Positions 51,815 through 61,453 of a stretch of DNA of 64,000 nt are shown piece by piece. Source of the stretch: Mycobacterium montefiorense (GTDB lineage Bacteria; Actinomycetota; Actinomycetes; Mycobacteriales; Mycobacteriaceae); the NCBI RefSeq assembly GCF_003112775.1, contig NZ_BFCH01000002.1:62001-126000 (forward strand), read 5' to 3'. How positions within the stretch are numbered: position 1 is the stretch's first letter; every line of letters begins with the position of its first letter. Under the pieces are notes generated by a model. That model was given only the letters and a program-made list of their open reading frames with translations. It did no database searches and was not told the DNA's origin. The position numbers were made by a program, and so were the translations under genes.

Positions 51815-52488
51815 GGTCGGTTCCTCGCGCCGCGATTCGGTAGGGTTTGTGGGCACAGAGCACTGATACGTGAACAGATATTTCAACGCATGCTCAACGG
51901 TTATCGCTTGCTGCTAGATTCGGCGATATCTGAATGCGCTCAATGCGCTATCTGGCTGTAAGTAATCGCTGAGCGGACATCGAGAGCCGTGCAACCAGTA
52001 CTCTCGCCAACTCCGCCCGGGCCGAGGAGAACGTCGACAAGGTAGGTTGTCAGTAGTCGTTATACCGTGTGCCACAGCAATATTGATGTCTCGCGCCCGA
52101 TATGCAACGGAAATGTATTGGGGGTACGGATGTCTCACGGCGAATGGGTAGTTCGACGCGGTGGATGCGTCAGATGATCGGGCCCGTGGCGAGAGGACGG
52201 TTTCGATATCGAGCAATGAGCGCGCGATACCGCCGCCGGATGGCTCGGGGCTCTGTTTCGGCCGCAGCCGCTTTCGTATGGCCCCTGATCATCCGAGCGC
52301 CTTGACGACCTCGGCCGGCCGCCTCGGTCGGGCCAGCAGTCAGCCCCGGCGCCAGATAGACCCCCGAACCCGTCGTGGTCACCCGTCACCATTACGATTT
52401 CGCCTGGTGAGACGGGGGTTTTGGCTCACAGCTGCTACATAAGTAGCGCATAGCCATAACTATTGTTTACCCCCGCATCATGTGTCTC
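51815..52488. other. 674-bp region without a convincing gene
   Basis: Several short open frames on both strands (up to about 93 aa, Arg-rich) have no recognisable domain, no good ribosome-binding site and overlap each other. The segment 51840-52130 is lower in GC than its surroundings. It must hold the promoters of the yrbE-like gene (minus) and the proline-rich gene (plus). It may be decayed DNA. Confidence 0.5.
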
Positions 52489-52863
52489 ATGAGTGAAACA
52501 TCTGAAACCCCCACTGTGCGGTCCTCGACCGCAACTGCGCCGGCAGAGCCGGTGGTTCACAGGCCCGCCAGGGTCTTCCAAGCGGCGGCCTGGGTCGCCA
52601 TCGCGGCCGGGACCGTGTTCGTCATCGCGGTCATCTTCTTCACGGGCTTCTTGCTCGGTAGGTCGACCGGTCACCACCACCACGGCCACCACCACCACAA
52701 GCACCACGCGATGGTGCATCCGCACCGATTCGGCGGTCCGGGTGGCCCGGGCGGTCCGGGCTGGCCCGGAGCCAACCAGCCGGGTGCACCTGCGTCCGTG
52801 GCTCCCGGCGCCCCGGGGCCGAGCCAGATCCCGTCGTCGGTCGCTCCGGCTCGCACGCCGTAG
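52489..52863 (+). CDS. His/Pro-rich single-pass membrane protein, Rv3706c/Rv3705A-like
   Basis: 124 aa from the ATG at 52489; an ATG at 52480 is possible, but the paralogue downstream begins MSET as well. A short N-terminal cytoplasmic part is followed by one membrane helix (VFQAAAWVAIAAGTVFVIAVIFFTGFLLG is about residues 31-59), then a His cluster (HHHHGHHHHKHH), then a Gly/Pro/Ala tail (GGPGGPGGPGWPG). The His cluster sits right after the helix, probably on the outer face, and could bind Zn, Ni or Cu; this is inferred from composition only. A perfect hairpin terminator follows. Confidence 0.75.
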   Translation: MSETSETPTVRSSTATAPAEPVVHRPARVFQAAAWVAIAAGTVFVIAVIFFTGFLLGRSTGHHHHGHHHHKHHAMVHPHRFGGPGGPGGPGWPGANQPGAPASVAPGAPGPSQIPSSVAPARTP

Positions 52864-52948
52864 CCGCTACGAGGCCACAGACCTCACCTGCTCAGATGCT
52901 CGCGGGGTAAAAGGAGGATCCCCGGGGGGCACTAATTCCATACGCAGT

Positions 52949-52976
52949 AGCCCGGCGCTCACCCGAGCGCCGGGCT
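52949..52976 (+). terminator. Perfect 12-bp hairpin, loop ACCC
   Basis: Arms AGCCCGGCGCTC and GAGCGCCGGGCT, with no U-run, 86 bp after the first proline-rich gene. Mycobacterial intrinsic terminators often lack a long U-run. Confidence 0.7.
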
Positions 52977-53083
52977 GCCAGTGGTTCAGCGAGAGCGCAA
53001 CCCAGATCGCGTTTGGATGAATTCACAGCAACTTTGTTGCCGGAAATTGTTGCAGCAGTTGCATTCAGGGGCAGTATCGAGAC

Positions 53084-53482
53084 ATGAGTGAAACACCTGA
53101 ACGCGCACCAGCCACGGCTCCACCACCCCAGCGGGCTAAGCCGCCCAAGGTCTACGCGGCCGCGGCGTGGGTGGTGATCGTTGCCGGGATCGTCTTCATC
53201 TTGTCGGTCGTCTTCTTCTCCGGCGCCATGATCTTCGGATATCACTACCACCACTGCCACCATCACCACGGCATGATGTTCAAGCCCAGCGGCCCCGCAG
53301 GCCCGGGCGGCCCCGCCCAGTGGCAGTACGGCGGACCGGGTGGTCCCGGAATGCCGCCGCCCTATCAGTACGGTCCGCCGCCGGGATACGGACCGGGTGG
53401 TCCCGGTGGCCCGATCGCAGGACCGAGTGGTCCGGCTGGACCCGCGGCCCCGTCGAGCAGTGCTCCCGCACCGCGTCCATAG
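53084..53482 (+). CDS. His/Pro-rich single-pass membrane protein, paralogue of the preceding gene
   Basis: 132 aa. Same plan as the gene at 52489: short N-terminus (MSETPERAPATAPPPQ), one membrane helix (VYAAAAWVVIVAGIVFILSVVFF), a His-rich stretch (YHYHHCHHHHGMM) and a long Gly/Pro/Tyr-rich tail with GGPGGP repeats. The two are tandem duplicates, matching Rv3706c and Rv3705A. Function unknown; the His stretch, with its Cys and Met, suggests metal binding. A GAAA-loop hairpin follows. Confidence 0.75.
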   Translation: MSETPERAPATAPPPQRAKPPKVYAAAAWVVIVAGIVFILSVVFFSGAMIFGYHYHHCHHHHGMMFKPSGPAGPGGPAQWQYGGPGGPGMPPPYQYGPPPGYGPGGPGGPIAGPSGPAGPAAPSSSAPAPRP

Positions 53483-53509
53483 CACCTGAAGACACGCCGA
53501 TAGCTATGG

Positions 53510-53535
53510 TCCGGCTCCCCGAAAGGGGCGCCGGA
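53510..53535 (+). terminator. 11-bp hairpin with GAAA tetraloop
   Basis: Arms TCCGGCTCCCC and GGGGCGCCGGA with one mismatch, loop GAAA, followed by a short T-containing stretch (GCTTTTG). Located 28 bp after the second proline-rich gene and before the catalase. Confidence 0.7.
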
Positions 53536-53644
53536 CCGTTCGCTTTTGTGCAGTGGAAGCGCATGCCATCGATTTGGGTTCACACTGAATGGGTACACGT
53601 CGCACTGCCCTCGGATTCAGCCCATTTAGCGAGGAGATGTCGAA

Positions 53645-55096
53645 ATGACGGAGCACTTCACCACGACCGACGCGGGCATTGCTGCGCCCAGTGACGACCA
53701 GTCGCTGACGATCGGTCCCGATGGTCCGATCCTGCTGCAAGACCACTACCTGATCGAGCAGATGGCCCAATTCAACCGGGAGCGCATCCCGGAACGCCAA
53801 CCGCACGCCAAGGGCGGTGGCGCCTTCGGTCATTTCGAGGTGACCAACGACGTCAGCAAGTACACCAGGGCCGCGGTGTTCGCGCCCGGAACCAAAACCG
53901 AGATGCTGGCCAGGTTCTCGACCGTGGCCGGTGAGCGCGGCAGCCCAGACACCTGGCGGGATCCACGCGGATTCGCGTTGAAGTTCTACACGACCGAGGG
54001 CAATTTCGACATGGTCGGTAACAACACGCCCGTCTTCTTCATGCGCGACCCATTGAAGTTTCAACACTTCATCCGATCCCAAAAGCGGATGCAGGCAACA
54101 AATTTGCGTGATAACAACATGCAGTGGGACTTCTGGAGCCTGTCGCCGGAGTCCGCGCATCAGGTGACCTGGCTGATGGGCGATCGCGGAATCCCCAAGA
54201 GCTGGCGGCAGATGAATGGCTACAGTAGCCACACCTATAGCTGGATCAACGCCGCAGACGAGATCTTCTGGGTGAAGTATCACTTCATCACCGATCAAGG
54301 TGTCGACTTCCTGACCCAAGAGGATGCCGACCAATTGGCCGGCGAAGAGGGCGATTACCACCAGCGGGACCTCTACGAGTCGATCGAGCGGGGCGATCAC
54401 CCGAGTTGGACGCTCAAAATGCAGATCATGCCGTTCGAGGAGGCTAAGACCTACCGGTTCAACCCGTTCGATCTGACGAAAGTGTGGCCGCATAGCGACT
54501 ATCCGTTGATCGAGGTCGGCAAGATGACGTTGGACCGCAACGTCACCGACTATCACACCGAAATCGAACAGGCCGCGTTCGAGCCGAACAACACTGTGCC
54601 CGGCACCGGGCTGAGCCCGGACAAGATGCTGCTGGCACGCGGCTTCTCCTACTCCGACGCGCATCGCGCCCGGCTGGGAACCAACTATCGGCAGATCCCG
54701 GTCAACACCCCGAAAGTCGAGGTCAACAGCTACTCCAAAGACGGCGCGATGCGGATGACGAACGCGTCGGATCCGGTCTATGCGCCCAATTCCTACGGTG
54801 GCCCGCAGGCGGACCCGGCGCGCGCGGCCGAGGTGGGTTGGATGGCCGACGGTCAGATGGTCCGGGCCGCGTGCACGTTGCGTCCCGACGATGACGACTG
54901 GGGTCAGGCGGGCACCATGGTCCGCGAGGTCCTCGACGATGCCGGCCGAAACCGCTTGGCTCATAACATCATTGGGCATGTCTCCAAGGGCGTCAAAGAG
55001 CCGGTGCTGTCGCGGGTCTTCGAGTACTGGCGCAATGTCGACCCCGATCTCGCAAAGTTGGTCGAGGAAGGCGTGCGGGGCAACGCCGGCCAGTAG
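53645..55096 (+). CDS. Monofunctional haem catalase, small-subunit type
   Basis: 483 aa. Converts hydrogen peroxide to water and oxygen in the cytoplasm. Catalytic His in [13 protein letters not shown] (about residue 55), Asn in [13 protein letters not shown] (about residue 128) and proximal haem Tyr in [12 protein letters not shown] (about residue 339) are all present. The short length places it with the small-subunit clade 3 catalases. GAGGAG lies about 8 nt upstream. M. tuberculosis has only KatG and no such gene here, so this is an accessory gene inserted between the Rv3705A and Rv3705c orthologues. A 549-aa open frame on the opposite strand is a shadow. Confidence 0.94.
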   Translation: MTEHFTTTDAGIAAPSDDQSLTIGPDGPILLQDHYLIEQMAQFNRERIPERQPHAKGGGAFGHFEVTNDVSKYTRAAVFAPGTKTEMLARFSTVAGERGSPDTWRDPRGFALKFYTTEGNFDMVGNNTPVFFMRDPLKFQHFIRSQKRMQATNLRDNNMQWDFWSLSPESAHQVTWLMGDRGIPKSWRQMNGYSSHTYSWINAADEIFWVKYHFITDQGVDFLTQEDADQLAGEEGDYHQRDLYESIERGDHPSWTLKMQIMPFEEAKTYRFNPFDLTKVWPHSDYPLIEVGKMTLDRNVTDYHTEIEQAAFEPNNTVPGTGLSPDKMLLARGFSYSDAHRARLGTNYRQIPVNTPKVEVNSYSKDGAMRMTNASDPVYAPNSYGGPQADPARAAEVGWMADGQMVRAACTLRPDDDDWGQAGTMVREVLDDAGRNRLAHNIIGHVSKGVKEPVLSRVFEYWRNVDPDLAKLVEEGVRGNAGQ

Positions 55097-55158
55097 CGGA
55101 CGCCGGGGTGGAGAACTCGGCGTTCGCTGTGGGTCCTCGCCTGGCATGATCAAGATTC

Positions 55159-55809
55159 ATGATGCGGATCACCGCTTGTGCGGTAAGCGCCGGTCTGAGC
55201 CTGGGGGTGGCTGCAGGCGCCCCCGTCGCGGCCGCCCATCCCTCGGATCCCGGAGTGGTGTCGTACGCGGTTCTCGGCAAGGGGTCGGTCGGCAATATCG
55301 TCGGCGGGCCGATGGGGTGGGAATCGGTGTTCACCGAGCCGGTCCAGGGCTTCTTCGTCGACCTCGCCGACTGCAACAACTGGGCGGATATCGGGCTGCC
55401 CGAGGTGTACAACGACTCCGACCTGGCGTCTTTCAACGGGGCCACCGCGCAGACGGCTGCCAACGATCAGACGCACTTCGTCAAGCAGGCGGTGGGCGTA
55501 TTCGCCACCACCGACGCCGCTGGCCGGGCTTTCCACCGGGTGGTGGATCGCACGGTTGGCTGCTCTGGTCAGACCACCGCGATGCACCTGGACAACGGGC
55601 AGACACAAGTGTGGTCATTTGCTGGCGGGCCGGCAACAGCGACCGACGCGAACTGGACCAAGCAAGAAGCAGGCAGCGATCGCCGGTGCTTCAATCAAAC
55701 CCGGCTGCGTGAAAACGTGTTGCTTCAAGCGAAGGTTTGTCAGGCTGGCAACGCGGGACCCGCGGTTAATGTCCTGGCCGGGGCGATGCAGAACGCGCTG
55801 GGGCAATAG
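55159..55809 (+). CDS. Secreted PknH-sensor-domain-like protein, Rv3705c orthologue
   Basis: 216 aa. Signal peptide MMRITACAVSAGLSLGVAAGAPVAAAHP. The mature domain resembles the extracellular sensor domain of PknH and related exported proteins (LppH/LpqQ type): paired cysteines (LADCNNWADI, TVGCSGQTTAMHL, RRCFNQTRLRENVLLQAKVC) and the tryptophan-containing WSFAGGPATATDANWTKQ stretch. Acts outside the membrane; ligand unknown. Upstream of egtA in the same orientation, 147 bp apart, as in M. tuberculosis. Confidence 0.8.
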   Translation: MMRITACAVSAGLSLGVAAGAPVAAAHPSDPGVVSYAVLGKGSVGNIVGGPMGWESVFTEPVQGFFVDLADCNNWADIGLPEVYNDSDLASFNGATAQTAANDQTHFVKQAVGVFATTDAAGRAFHRVVDRTVGCSGQTTAMHLDNGQTQVWSFAGGPATATDANWTKQEAGSDRRCFNQTRLRENVLLQAKVCQAGNAGPAVNVLAGAMQNALGQ

Positions 55810-55956
55810 TCCGGTGAATTCGGGCCGGGTGGCGAGAACCTGCGGGAACGGGAATATGTCGGGGCGATCTGGAAGATGAAGTGACGGCAGCTATCGTTCG
55901 GATAGCTGCCCAACAAGGCGCTCGGCGCGCACGGTCGGGCCCGGAGGGATCGTGAT

Positions 55957-57246
55957 ATGACGCTCGCCGCTATCACCGCCGCGGCCTCGCAGCTGGACGC
56001 CGCCCGCCCGGCCGACTCCGAGTTGACCAGTTCCGAAGAAGCCGCCCAGTACATCGCCGACGGTTGTTTGATCGATGGCCCGCTGGGCCGCGTCGGCCTG
56101 GAGCTGGAGGCCCACTGCTTCGACCCGGTAGATCCCTACCGCAGGCCGAGTTGGGACGAAATCACCGAGGTTATCGAGCAGCTACCCGCGCTGCCCGCCG
56201 GTAGCGCGGTCACCGTGGAGCCCGGAGGTGCGGTCGAACTGTCCGGTCCGCCGGAGAACGGCGTCGCCCCGGCCATCCAAGCGATGAGCAACGACCAGGG
56301 CGTACTGCGCAACGCCTTCGCCAACGCAGGTCTCGGATTGGTCTTCCTGGGCGCCGACCCGCTGCGGGCGTCCCAGCGCGTCAACCCGGGCGCGCGTTAT
56401 CGCGCGATGGAGGAGTTCTTCGCCGCCAGCCACTCCGCCGAGGCGGGTGCGGCGATGATGACATCGACTGCCTCGGTCCAGGTCAACCTGGACGCTGGGC
56501 CGCAGTCCGGATGGGCGGACCGGGTGTGGCTGGCACATGCCCTGGGGCCCACGATGATTGCGATCGCGGCTAACTCCCCGATGCTGGGTGGCGAGTTCTC
56601 CGGTTGGCAGTCCACCCGGCAGTGGGTCTGGGGCCAGATGGACTCGGCGCGCTGCGGGCCCATCCTGGGGGCCAGCGGCGACGACCCGGGCACCGACTGG
56701 GCGCGTTACGCGCTCAAGGCGCCGGTGATGATGGTGCACAACCCGGAGGCCGTCGCGCTCACCCACTACGTGTCGTTCGCCGATTGGGCGGACGGCTCGG
56801 CGCTGCTGTGCGACCGCCGGCCCACCCTCGCCGATCTCGACTATCACCTGACCACGCTGTTTCCGCCTGTCCGCCCGAGACAATGGCTGGAGATCCGCTA
56901 CCTCGACAGCGCACCGGATGCCTACTGGCCCGCTATCGCGTTCACCCTGGCCGCCTTGCTCGACGACCCGGCCGCTGCCGACGCCGCCGCGGCGGCGATC
57001 GAACCGGTGGCCACCGCCTGGGACAACGCCGCTCGGCTTGGTCTGAGCGACCGTCGGCTGCATGAGGCCGCTACCGCCTGCGTGGCCATCGCGGCACAGC
57101 AGGCGCCACCCGAGCTCACCGATGCGATGGAGCGGCTGATCCGCAGCGTCGACCAGCGCCGATGTCCGGGCGACGACTTCTCCGACCAGGTAATCGACCA
57201 CGGCATCGCGGCCACGGTGTCGCAGTTGGCGCAAGGGGGCCTGTGA
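55957..57246 (+). CDS. egtA: Glutamate-cysteine ligase EgtA
   Basis: 429 aa, orthologue of Rv3704c (formerly gshA). Makes gamma-glutamylcysteine, the sulfur donor for ergothioneine synthesis. GCS2-type ATP-grasp-like ligase fold: [12 protein letters not shown] near residue 50, [13 protein letters not shown] and [13 protein letters not shown]. First gene of egtABCDE. Its stop overlaps the egtB GTG (GTGA). Mycobacteria use mycothiol and ergothioneine rather than glutathione, so a glutathione role is not expected. Confidence 0.95.
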   Translation: MTLAAITAAASQLDAARPADSELTSSEEAAQYIADGCLIDGPLGRVGLELEAHCFDPVDPYRRPSWDEITEVIEQLPALPAGSAVTVEPGGAVELSGPPENGVAPAIQAMSNDQGVLRNAFANAGLGLVFLGADPLRASQRVNPGARYRAMEEFFAASHSAEAGAAMMTSTASVQVNLDAGPQSGWADRVWLAHALGPTMIAIAANSPMLGGEFSGWQSTRQWVWGQMDSARCGPILGASGDDPGTDWARYALKAPVMMVHNPEAVALTHYVSFADWADGSALLCDRRPTLADLDYHLTTLFPPVRPRQWLEIRYLDSAPDAYWPAIAFTLAALLDDPAAADAAAAAIEPVATAWDNAARLGLSDRRLHEAATACVAIAAQQAPPELTDAMERLIRSVDQRRCPGDDFSDQVIDHGIAATVSQLAQGGL

Positions 57247-58604
57247 CTTTCCCTGATGATTCCGACCTGCGCCCGGCTGCGCCGCGCTTGCGATCGTCAT
57301 GCCGGGACCGGATTGCCGACGATCTAGATCGGGCGCGCACGCGCACGCTGCGGCTGGTTGATTTCGACGACGCGGAACTCCGTCGTCAGTACGACCCGCT
57401 GATGAGCCCGCTGGTGTGGGACCTCGCGCACATCGGTCAGCAGGAAGAGCTGTGGCTGCTGCGCGGAGGTGACCCGAATCGCCCGGGCATGCTGGACCCG
57501 TCGGTCGAGGGGCTTTACGACGCCTTCGAACACTCACGCGCCAGCCGCGTCGATTTGCCGCTGCTATCCCCGGAGCAAGCCCGATCTTATTGCCGGACAG
57601 TGCGTTCCGTTGCGCTGGACGCGCTGGACGCATTGCCTGACGACCCCGCCGGTGATCGTGCGGCCTTCGTCTACGGGATGGTGGTCAGCCACGAGAACCA
57701 GCACGACGAAACCATGCTGCAGGCATTGAACCTGCGCACCGGTGCCGCGCTGCTACGCGACCCCGGCGCCGTGCCCACCGGGCGTCCGGGGCTGGCCGGA
57801 ACGTCGGTGCTGGTGCCCGGCGGCCCGTTCGTGCTGGGCGTCGACGCCGCGAGCGAACCGTTCTCGCTGGACAACGAGCGCCCCGCCCACATCGTCGACT
57901 TGCCGGCGTTCCGGATCGGCACGGTCCCGGTCACCAATGGCGAGTGGCAACAATTCATCGCCGACGGCGGCTACGGCGAGCCGCGCTGGTGGTCCGAGCG
58001 TGGCTGGGAGCATCGCTGCAGCGCAGGCCTGACCGCACCGCAATTCTGGGCCTCCGACGCGCGCACCCGCACCCGCTTCGGTTACATCGAAGACATTCCG
58101 GCCGACGAACCGGTGCAGCATGTCACCTACTTCGAGGCCCAGGCCTACGCGGCCTGGGCCGGTGCACGGCTGCCCACCGAAATCGAATGGGAGAAAGCCT
58201 GCGCCTGGGACCCGGCGACCGAAACCAGGCGCCGTTACCCCTGGGGGTCCCAGGATCCGTCGGCCGAGTACGCCAACCTGGGCGGCACCGCCCTGCGTCC
58301 GGCGCCCGTCGGCGCCTACCCGGCAGGCGCGTCGGCTTACGGCGTCGAGCAGCTGCTCGGCGACGTCTGGGAGTGGACCAGCTCGCCGCTGCGGCCGTGG
58401 CCCGGCTTCGTCCCGATGATCTACGAGCGTTACTCGCAGCCATTTTTCGATGGCGACTACCGGATCCTGCGCGGCGGATCGTGGGCCGTCGAATCGTCGA
58501 TTGTGCGGCCCAGCTTCCGTAACTGGGACCACCCGATCCGTCGTCAGATCTTCTCCGGTGTCCGGTTGGCCTGGGACGTGCCTGACGCGAAGGATTCCGC
58601 CTGA
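57243..58604 (+). CDS. egtB: Hercynine oxygenase / sulfoxide synthase EgtB
   Basis: 453 aa. Non-haem iron enzyme that joins gamma-glutamylcysteine to hercynine with oxygen, forming the sulfoxide. N-terminal DinB-like domain with iron ligands: His in [12 protein letters not shown] and the HxxxH pair in [14 protein letters not shown]-terminal FGE-sulfatase domain with [22 protein letters not shown] near the end. Start at the GTG 57243, overlapping the egtA stop by 4 nt; upstream in-frame sequence lies inside egtA. Stop overlaps the egtC ATG (TGATG). Confidence 0.95.
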   Translation: MTFPDDSDLRPAAPRLRSSCRDRIADDLDRARTRTLRLVDFDDAELRRQYDPLMSPLVWDLAHIGQQEELWLLRGGDPNRPGMLDPSVEGLYDAFEHSRASRVDLPLLSPEQARSYCRTVRSVALDALDALPDDPAGDRAAFVYGMVVSHENQHDETMLQALNLRTGAALLRDPGAVPTGRPGLAGTSVLVPGGPFVLGVDAASEPFSLDNERPAHIVDLPAFRIGTVPVTNGEWQQFIADGGYGEPRWWSERGWEHRCSAGLTAPQFWASDARTRTRFGYIEDIPADEPVQHVTYFEAQAYAAWAGARLPTEIEWEKACAWDPATETRRRYPWGSQDPSAEYANLGGTALRPAPVGAYPAGASAYGVEQLLGDVWEWTSSPLRPWPGFVPMIYERYSQPFFDGDYRILRGGSWAVESSIVRPSFRNWDHPIRRQIFSGVRLAWDVPDAKDSA

Positions 58605-59305
58605 TGTGCCGTCACCTGGGCTGGCTGGGCGACGATGTCAGCACCTCATCTCTGATGCTGGATCCGCCCTTTGGCCTTCGCGTGCAGTCGTATGCTCCGC
58701 GCCGCCAGAAGCACGGTCTGATGAATGCCGACGGTTGGGGTGTCGGGTTTTTCGACGGCGAGGTGCTCCGGCGCTGGCGCAGCCCGGCACCGCTGTGGGG
58801 CGACGCGTCGTTCGATTCGGTCGCACCCGCGCTGCGCAGTCGCTGCGTGGTGGCCGCCGTGCGTTCGGCGACCGTCGGCATGCCGATCGAGGCCAGTGCG
58901 ACAGCACCCTTCACCGACGGTCATTGGCTGCTGTCACATAACGGTGTCGTCGATCGTGCCGTGTTGCCACTGACGTCCACGGCCGAATCCGTCTGTGACA
59001 GTGCAATGTTGGCGGCCACCATTTTCGCACTCGGGCTCGACGTGCTCGGCGAGACCATCGCGCAGATCGGGGCGCTGGATCCAAATGCCCGGCTTAATGT
59101 ATTGGCCGCCAATGGTTCTCGGATGCTGGCTACCGCGTGGGGCGACACCTTGTCCATCCTGCGCCGCGCCGACGGTGTGGTATTGGCGAGCGAGCCCTAT
59201 GACGACGATTCCGAATGGGAGGACGTACCCGAGCATCACCTTGTCGAAGTCACCGCGCAAGGCGTAACGATGACCCCGCTGGACGAGCCGAAGGGATCTT
59301 CATGA
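58604..59305 (+). CDS. egtC: Gamma-glutamyl hercynylcysteine S-oxide hydrolase EgtC
   Basis: 233 aa. Class II glutamine-amidotransferase-type Ntn hydrolase that removes the gamma-glutamyl group from the EgtB product. MCRHLGW places the catalytic Cys at position 2, exposed after Met removal. Core motifs [11 protein letters not shown] and LLSHNGVVD are present. The start ATG overlaps the egtB stop by 1 nt and its stop overlaps egtD, so it is translationally coupled on both sides. Confidence 0.95.
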   Translation: MCRHLGWLGDDVSTSSLMLDPPFGLRVQSYAPRRQKHGLMNADGWGVGFFDGEVLRRWRSPAPLWGDASFDSVAPALRSRCVVAAVRSATVGMPIEASATAPFTDGHWLLSHNGVVDRAVLPLTSTAESVCDSAMLAATIFALGLDVLGETIAQIGALDPNARLNVLAANGSRMLATAWGDTLSILRRADGVVLASEPYDDDSEWEDVPEHHLVEVTAQGVTMTPLDEPKGSS

Positions 59306-60267
59306 CACTGTCGCTGTCCAACCATCTCGCTGCCGATTCGGCGTACCACGCTTTGCGCCGTGATGTTCACGACGGTTTGCAGAGCACACCGAAAATGTTG
59401 CCGCCCAAGTGGTTTTACGATTCGGTGGGCAGTGAGCTGTTCGACCAGATCACCCGGTTGCCCGAGTATTACCCGACGCGGGCAGAGGCGGAGATCCTGC
59501 GCGCCCGCGCGAGCGAAATCGCGACGGCAAGCGAGGCTGACACCCTGGTCGAACTGGGCAGCGGGACGTCCGAGAAGACCCGGTTGCTGCTGGACGCGCT
59601 GCACGGTCGCGGATCACTGCGCCGATTTGTGCCCTTCGATGTCGATGCGAGTATCCTGTCGACCGCTGCGGCCGCCATTGCGCAGGAATACGCAGGCGTC
59701 GAAATCAAGGCTGTCTGCGGTGATTTCGAGGAGCACCTCGGCGAGATCCCGAGCGGCGGGCGGCGGCTGTTCGTGTTCCTGGGGTCGACGATCGGCAACC
59801 TCACACCCGGGCCGTGCGCCGAATTCCTCAAGTCCCTCTCGGAGGTCATGCGGCCCGACGACACCCTGCTGCTGGGCACCGACCTGGTCAAGGACACCGG
59901 TCGTCTGCTGCGTGCCTACGACGATGCCGCCGGGGTGACGGCCCAGTTCAATCGCAATGTGCTCGCGGTGGTCAACCGGGAACTCGACGCGGATTTCGAC
60001 GTCGACGCCTACCGGCACGTGGCGCGCTGGAACGCCGACGAGGAGCGCATCGAAATGTGGCTGCGGACCGAACGGCCGCAGCGGGTCCGCATCGGTGCGC
60101 TCGACCTGACCGTCGAATTCTCGGCCGGAGAGGAATTGCTAACCGAGGTGTCGAGCAAGTTCCACCCGGGCGGCGTGAGCGCCGAATTGGCCGGAGCGGG
60201 ATTGCGTCGCGTTCGGTGGTGGACTGATGCCGCAGGCGATTTCGGGTTGTCGTTAGCAGTCAAGTGA
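59302..60267 (+). CDS. egtD: Histidine N-alpha-methyltransferase EgtD
   Basis: 321 aa from the ATG at 59302, the family's exact length; upstream in-frame sequence belongs to the egtC region. Trimethylates histidine to hercynine with SAM, the first committed step of ergothioneine synthesis. SAM-binding [26 protein letters not shown] and [14 protein letters not shown] are visible; the C-terminal part contains the histidine-binding region ([18 protein letters not shown]). Start overlaps the egtC stop by 4 nt (ATGA). Confidence 0.96.
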   Translation: MTLSLSNHLAADSAYHALRRDVHDGLQSTPKMLPPKWFYDSVGSELFDQITRLPEYYPTRAEAEILRARASEIATASEADTLVELGSGTSEKTRLLLDALHGRGSLRRFVPFDVDASILSTAAAAIAQEYAGVEIKAVCGDFEEHLGEIPSGGRRLFVFLGSTIGNLTPGPCAEFLKSLSEVMRPDDTLLLGTDLVKDTGRLLRAYDDAAGVTAQFNRNVLAVVNRELDADFDVDAYRHVARWNADEERIEMWLRTERPQRVRIGALDLTVEFSAGEELLTEVSSKFHPGGVSAELAGAGLRRVRWWTDAAGDFGLSLAVK

Positions 60268-61409
60268 GCGATAGCGGATCGCTGGCCGATCGATGGCGGG
60301 CGGCCCGCCCACCCGCAGCGGGTCTACATCTGGACAGCGCGGCCTGCTCGCGTCAGAGTTATGCGGCCATTGACGCCGCTGCGCAGCATGCCCGCCACGA
60401 GGCCGAGTTCGGTGCGTACGTGGCGGCCGAGGCCGCAGCGCCCACGCTTGATGCCGGGCACGCGGCCTTCGCCGCGCTGACCGGGATGGTCGAAGCCGAG
60501 GTGGTGTACACCACGGGTTCGCTGAACGCCTTGGATCTGCTGCTGGGCAGCTGGCCCGCCGAACGCCGGACACTGGCCTGCCTACCGGGCGAATACGGAC
60601 CCAACCTCGCCGTGATGGACGCGCACCGATTCGAGCGTCGGCTGCTGCCGGCCCTCGAGGACGGCCGGCTGGCGCTCGACGACGCGGCTTTCGCGCTGGA
60701 GGCCGACCCGCCTGATTTCGTCCACCTGACTCCGGTGGCTAGCCATAGCGGTGTGGTGCAACCGATTTCGATGCTCGCACAACTATGCCGTGAATTGGGA
60801 TTGCCTCTGGTCGTCGACGCCGCCCAAGCGCTGGGCCAGGTTGACTGCGCGGTCGGCGCCGACGTCACCTATTCGTCGTCGCGCAAGTGGATCGCGGGTC
60901 CGCGCGGGGTGGGCTTCCTGGCGATTCGGCCGGACATGATCCAGCGGCTACGTCCGCGGTTGGCGGCACCGGAGTGGTCGCAATCGTTCTCGGTGGCCCA
61001 GCAGCTCGAATTCGGGGAAGCTAATGTCGCTGCGCGAGTGGGGGTTTCGGTGGCTCTCGGCGAGTATCTGGCGTTCGGGCCCGAGGCGGTGCGGGCGCGC
61101 TTGGCTGAGCTCGGCAGCATCAGCCGAACCACGCTTACCGATGTGCCGGGATGGGCGGTGGTCGAAGAGGCCGAAGAGCCAAGCGCCATCACCACTTTGG
61201 CCGCAGTCGACGGTGCCGACCCGCAGCTGGTGCGGGACTGGCTGCTTGCCGAACGGCGGATCTTAACCACCTACGCCGGGGTGCAGCGCGCGCCGCTGGA
61301 GATGACCGCGCCGAGGCTGCGCATCTCGCCGCACGCCGATACCACTGCCGAGGATCTGGAAAGCTTCGCCGAAGCGCTGATTGCCGCGACCGTCGCGACC
61401 GGCAGCTAG
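60264..61409 (+). CDS. egtE: PLP-dependent hercynylcysteine S-oxide C-S lyase EgtE
   Basis: 381 aa, class V aminotransferase fold. Cleaves hercynylcysteine sulfoxide to ergothioneine. PLP-binding Lys in [16 protein letters not shown] (about residue 210), preceded by [13 protein letters not shown] with the PLP-ring Asp. GTG start at 60264 overlaps the egtD stop by 4 nt. Last gene of the operon; the gene that follows is on the opposite strand, 44 bp away. Confidence 0.93.
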   Translation: MSDSGSLADRWRAARPPAAGLHLDSAACSRQSYAAIDAAAQHARHEAEFGAYVAAEAAAPTLDAGHAAFAALTGMVEAEVVYTTGSLNALDLLLGSWPAERRTLACLPGEYGPNLAVMDAHRFERRLLPALEDGRLALDDAAFALEADPPDFVHLTPVASHSGVVQPISMLAQLCRELGLPLVVDAAQALGQVDCAVGADVTYSSSRKWIAGPRGVGFLAIRPDMIQRLRPRLAAPEWSQSFSVAQQLEFGEANVAARVGVSVALGEYLAFGPEAVRARLAELGSISRTTLTDVPGWAVVEEAEEPSAITTLAAVDGADPQLVRDWLLAERRILTTYAGVQRAPLEMTAPRLRISPHADTTAEDLESFAEALIAATVATGS

Positions 61410-61453
61410 CCTGCGGCCTTGGGCGCCGTCAGTTGGCAGGCGGGCCGTCGCGG

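Noticed and set aside
52102..52442. Short Arg-rich open frames in the gap before the proline-rich genes
   Set aside because: No start context, no domain, overlapping on both strands.
53504..55153. 549-aa open frame on the minus strand
   Set aside because: Antisense to the catalase, which carries all family motifs; typical of high-GC DNA.
57162..57242. N-terminal extension of egtB upstream of the GTG
   Set aside because: It lies inside egtA and lacks family similarity; the GTGA overlap supports 57243.
56182..57633. 483-aa open frame on the minus strand
   Set aside because: Antisense shadow of egtA/egtB.
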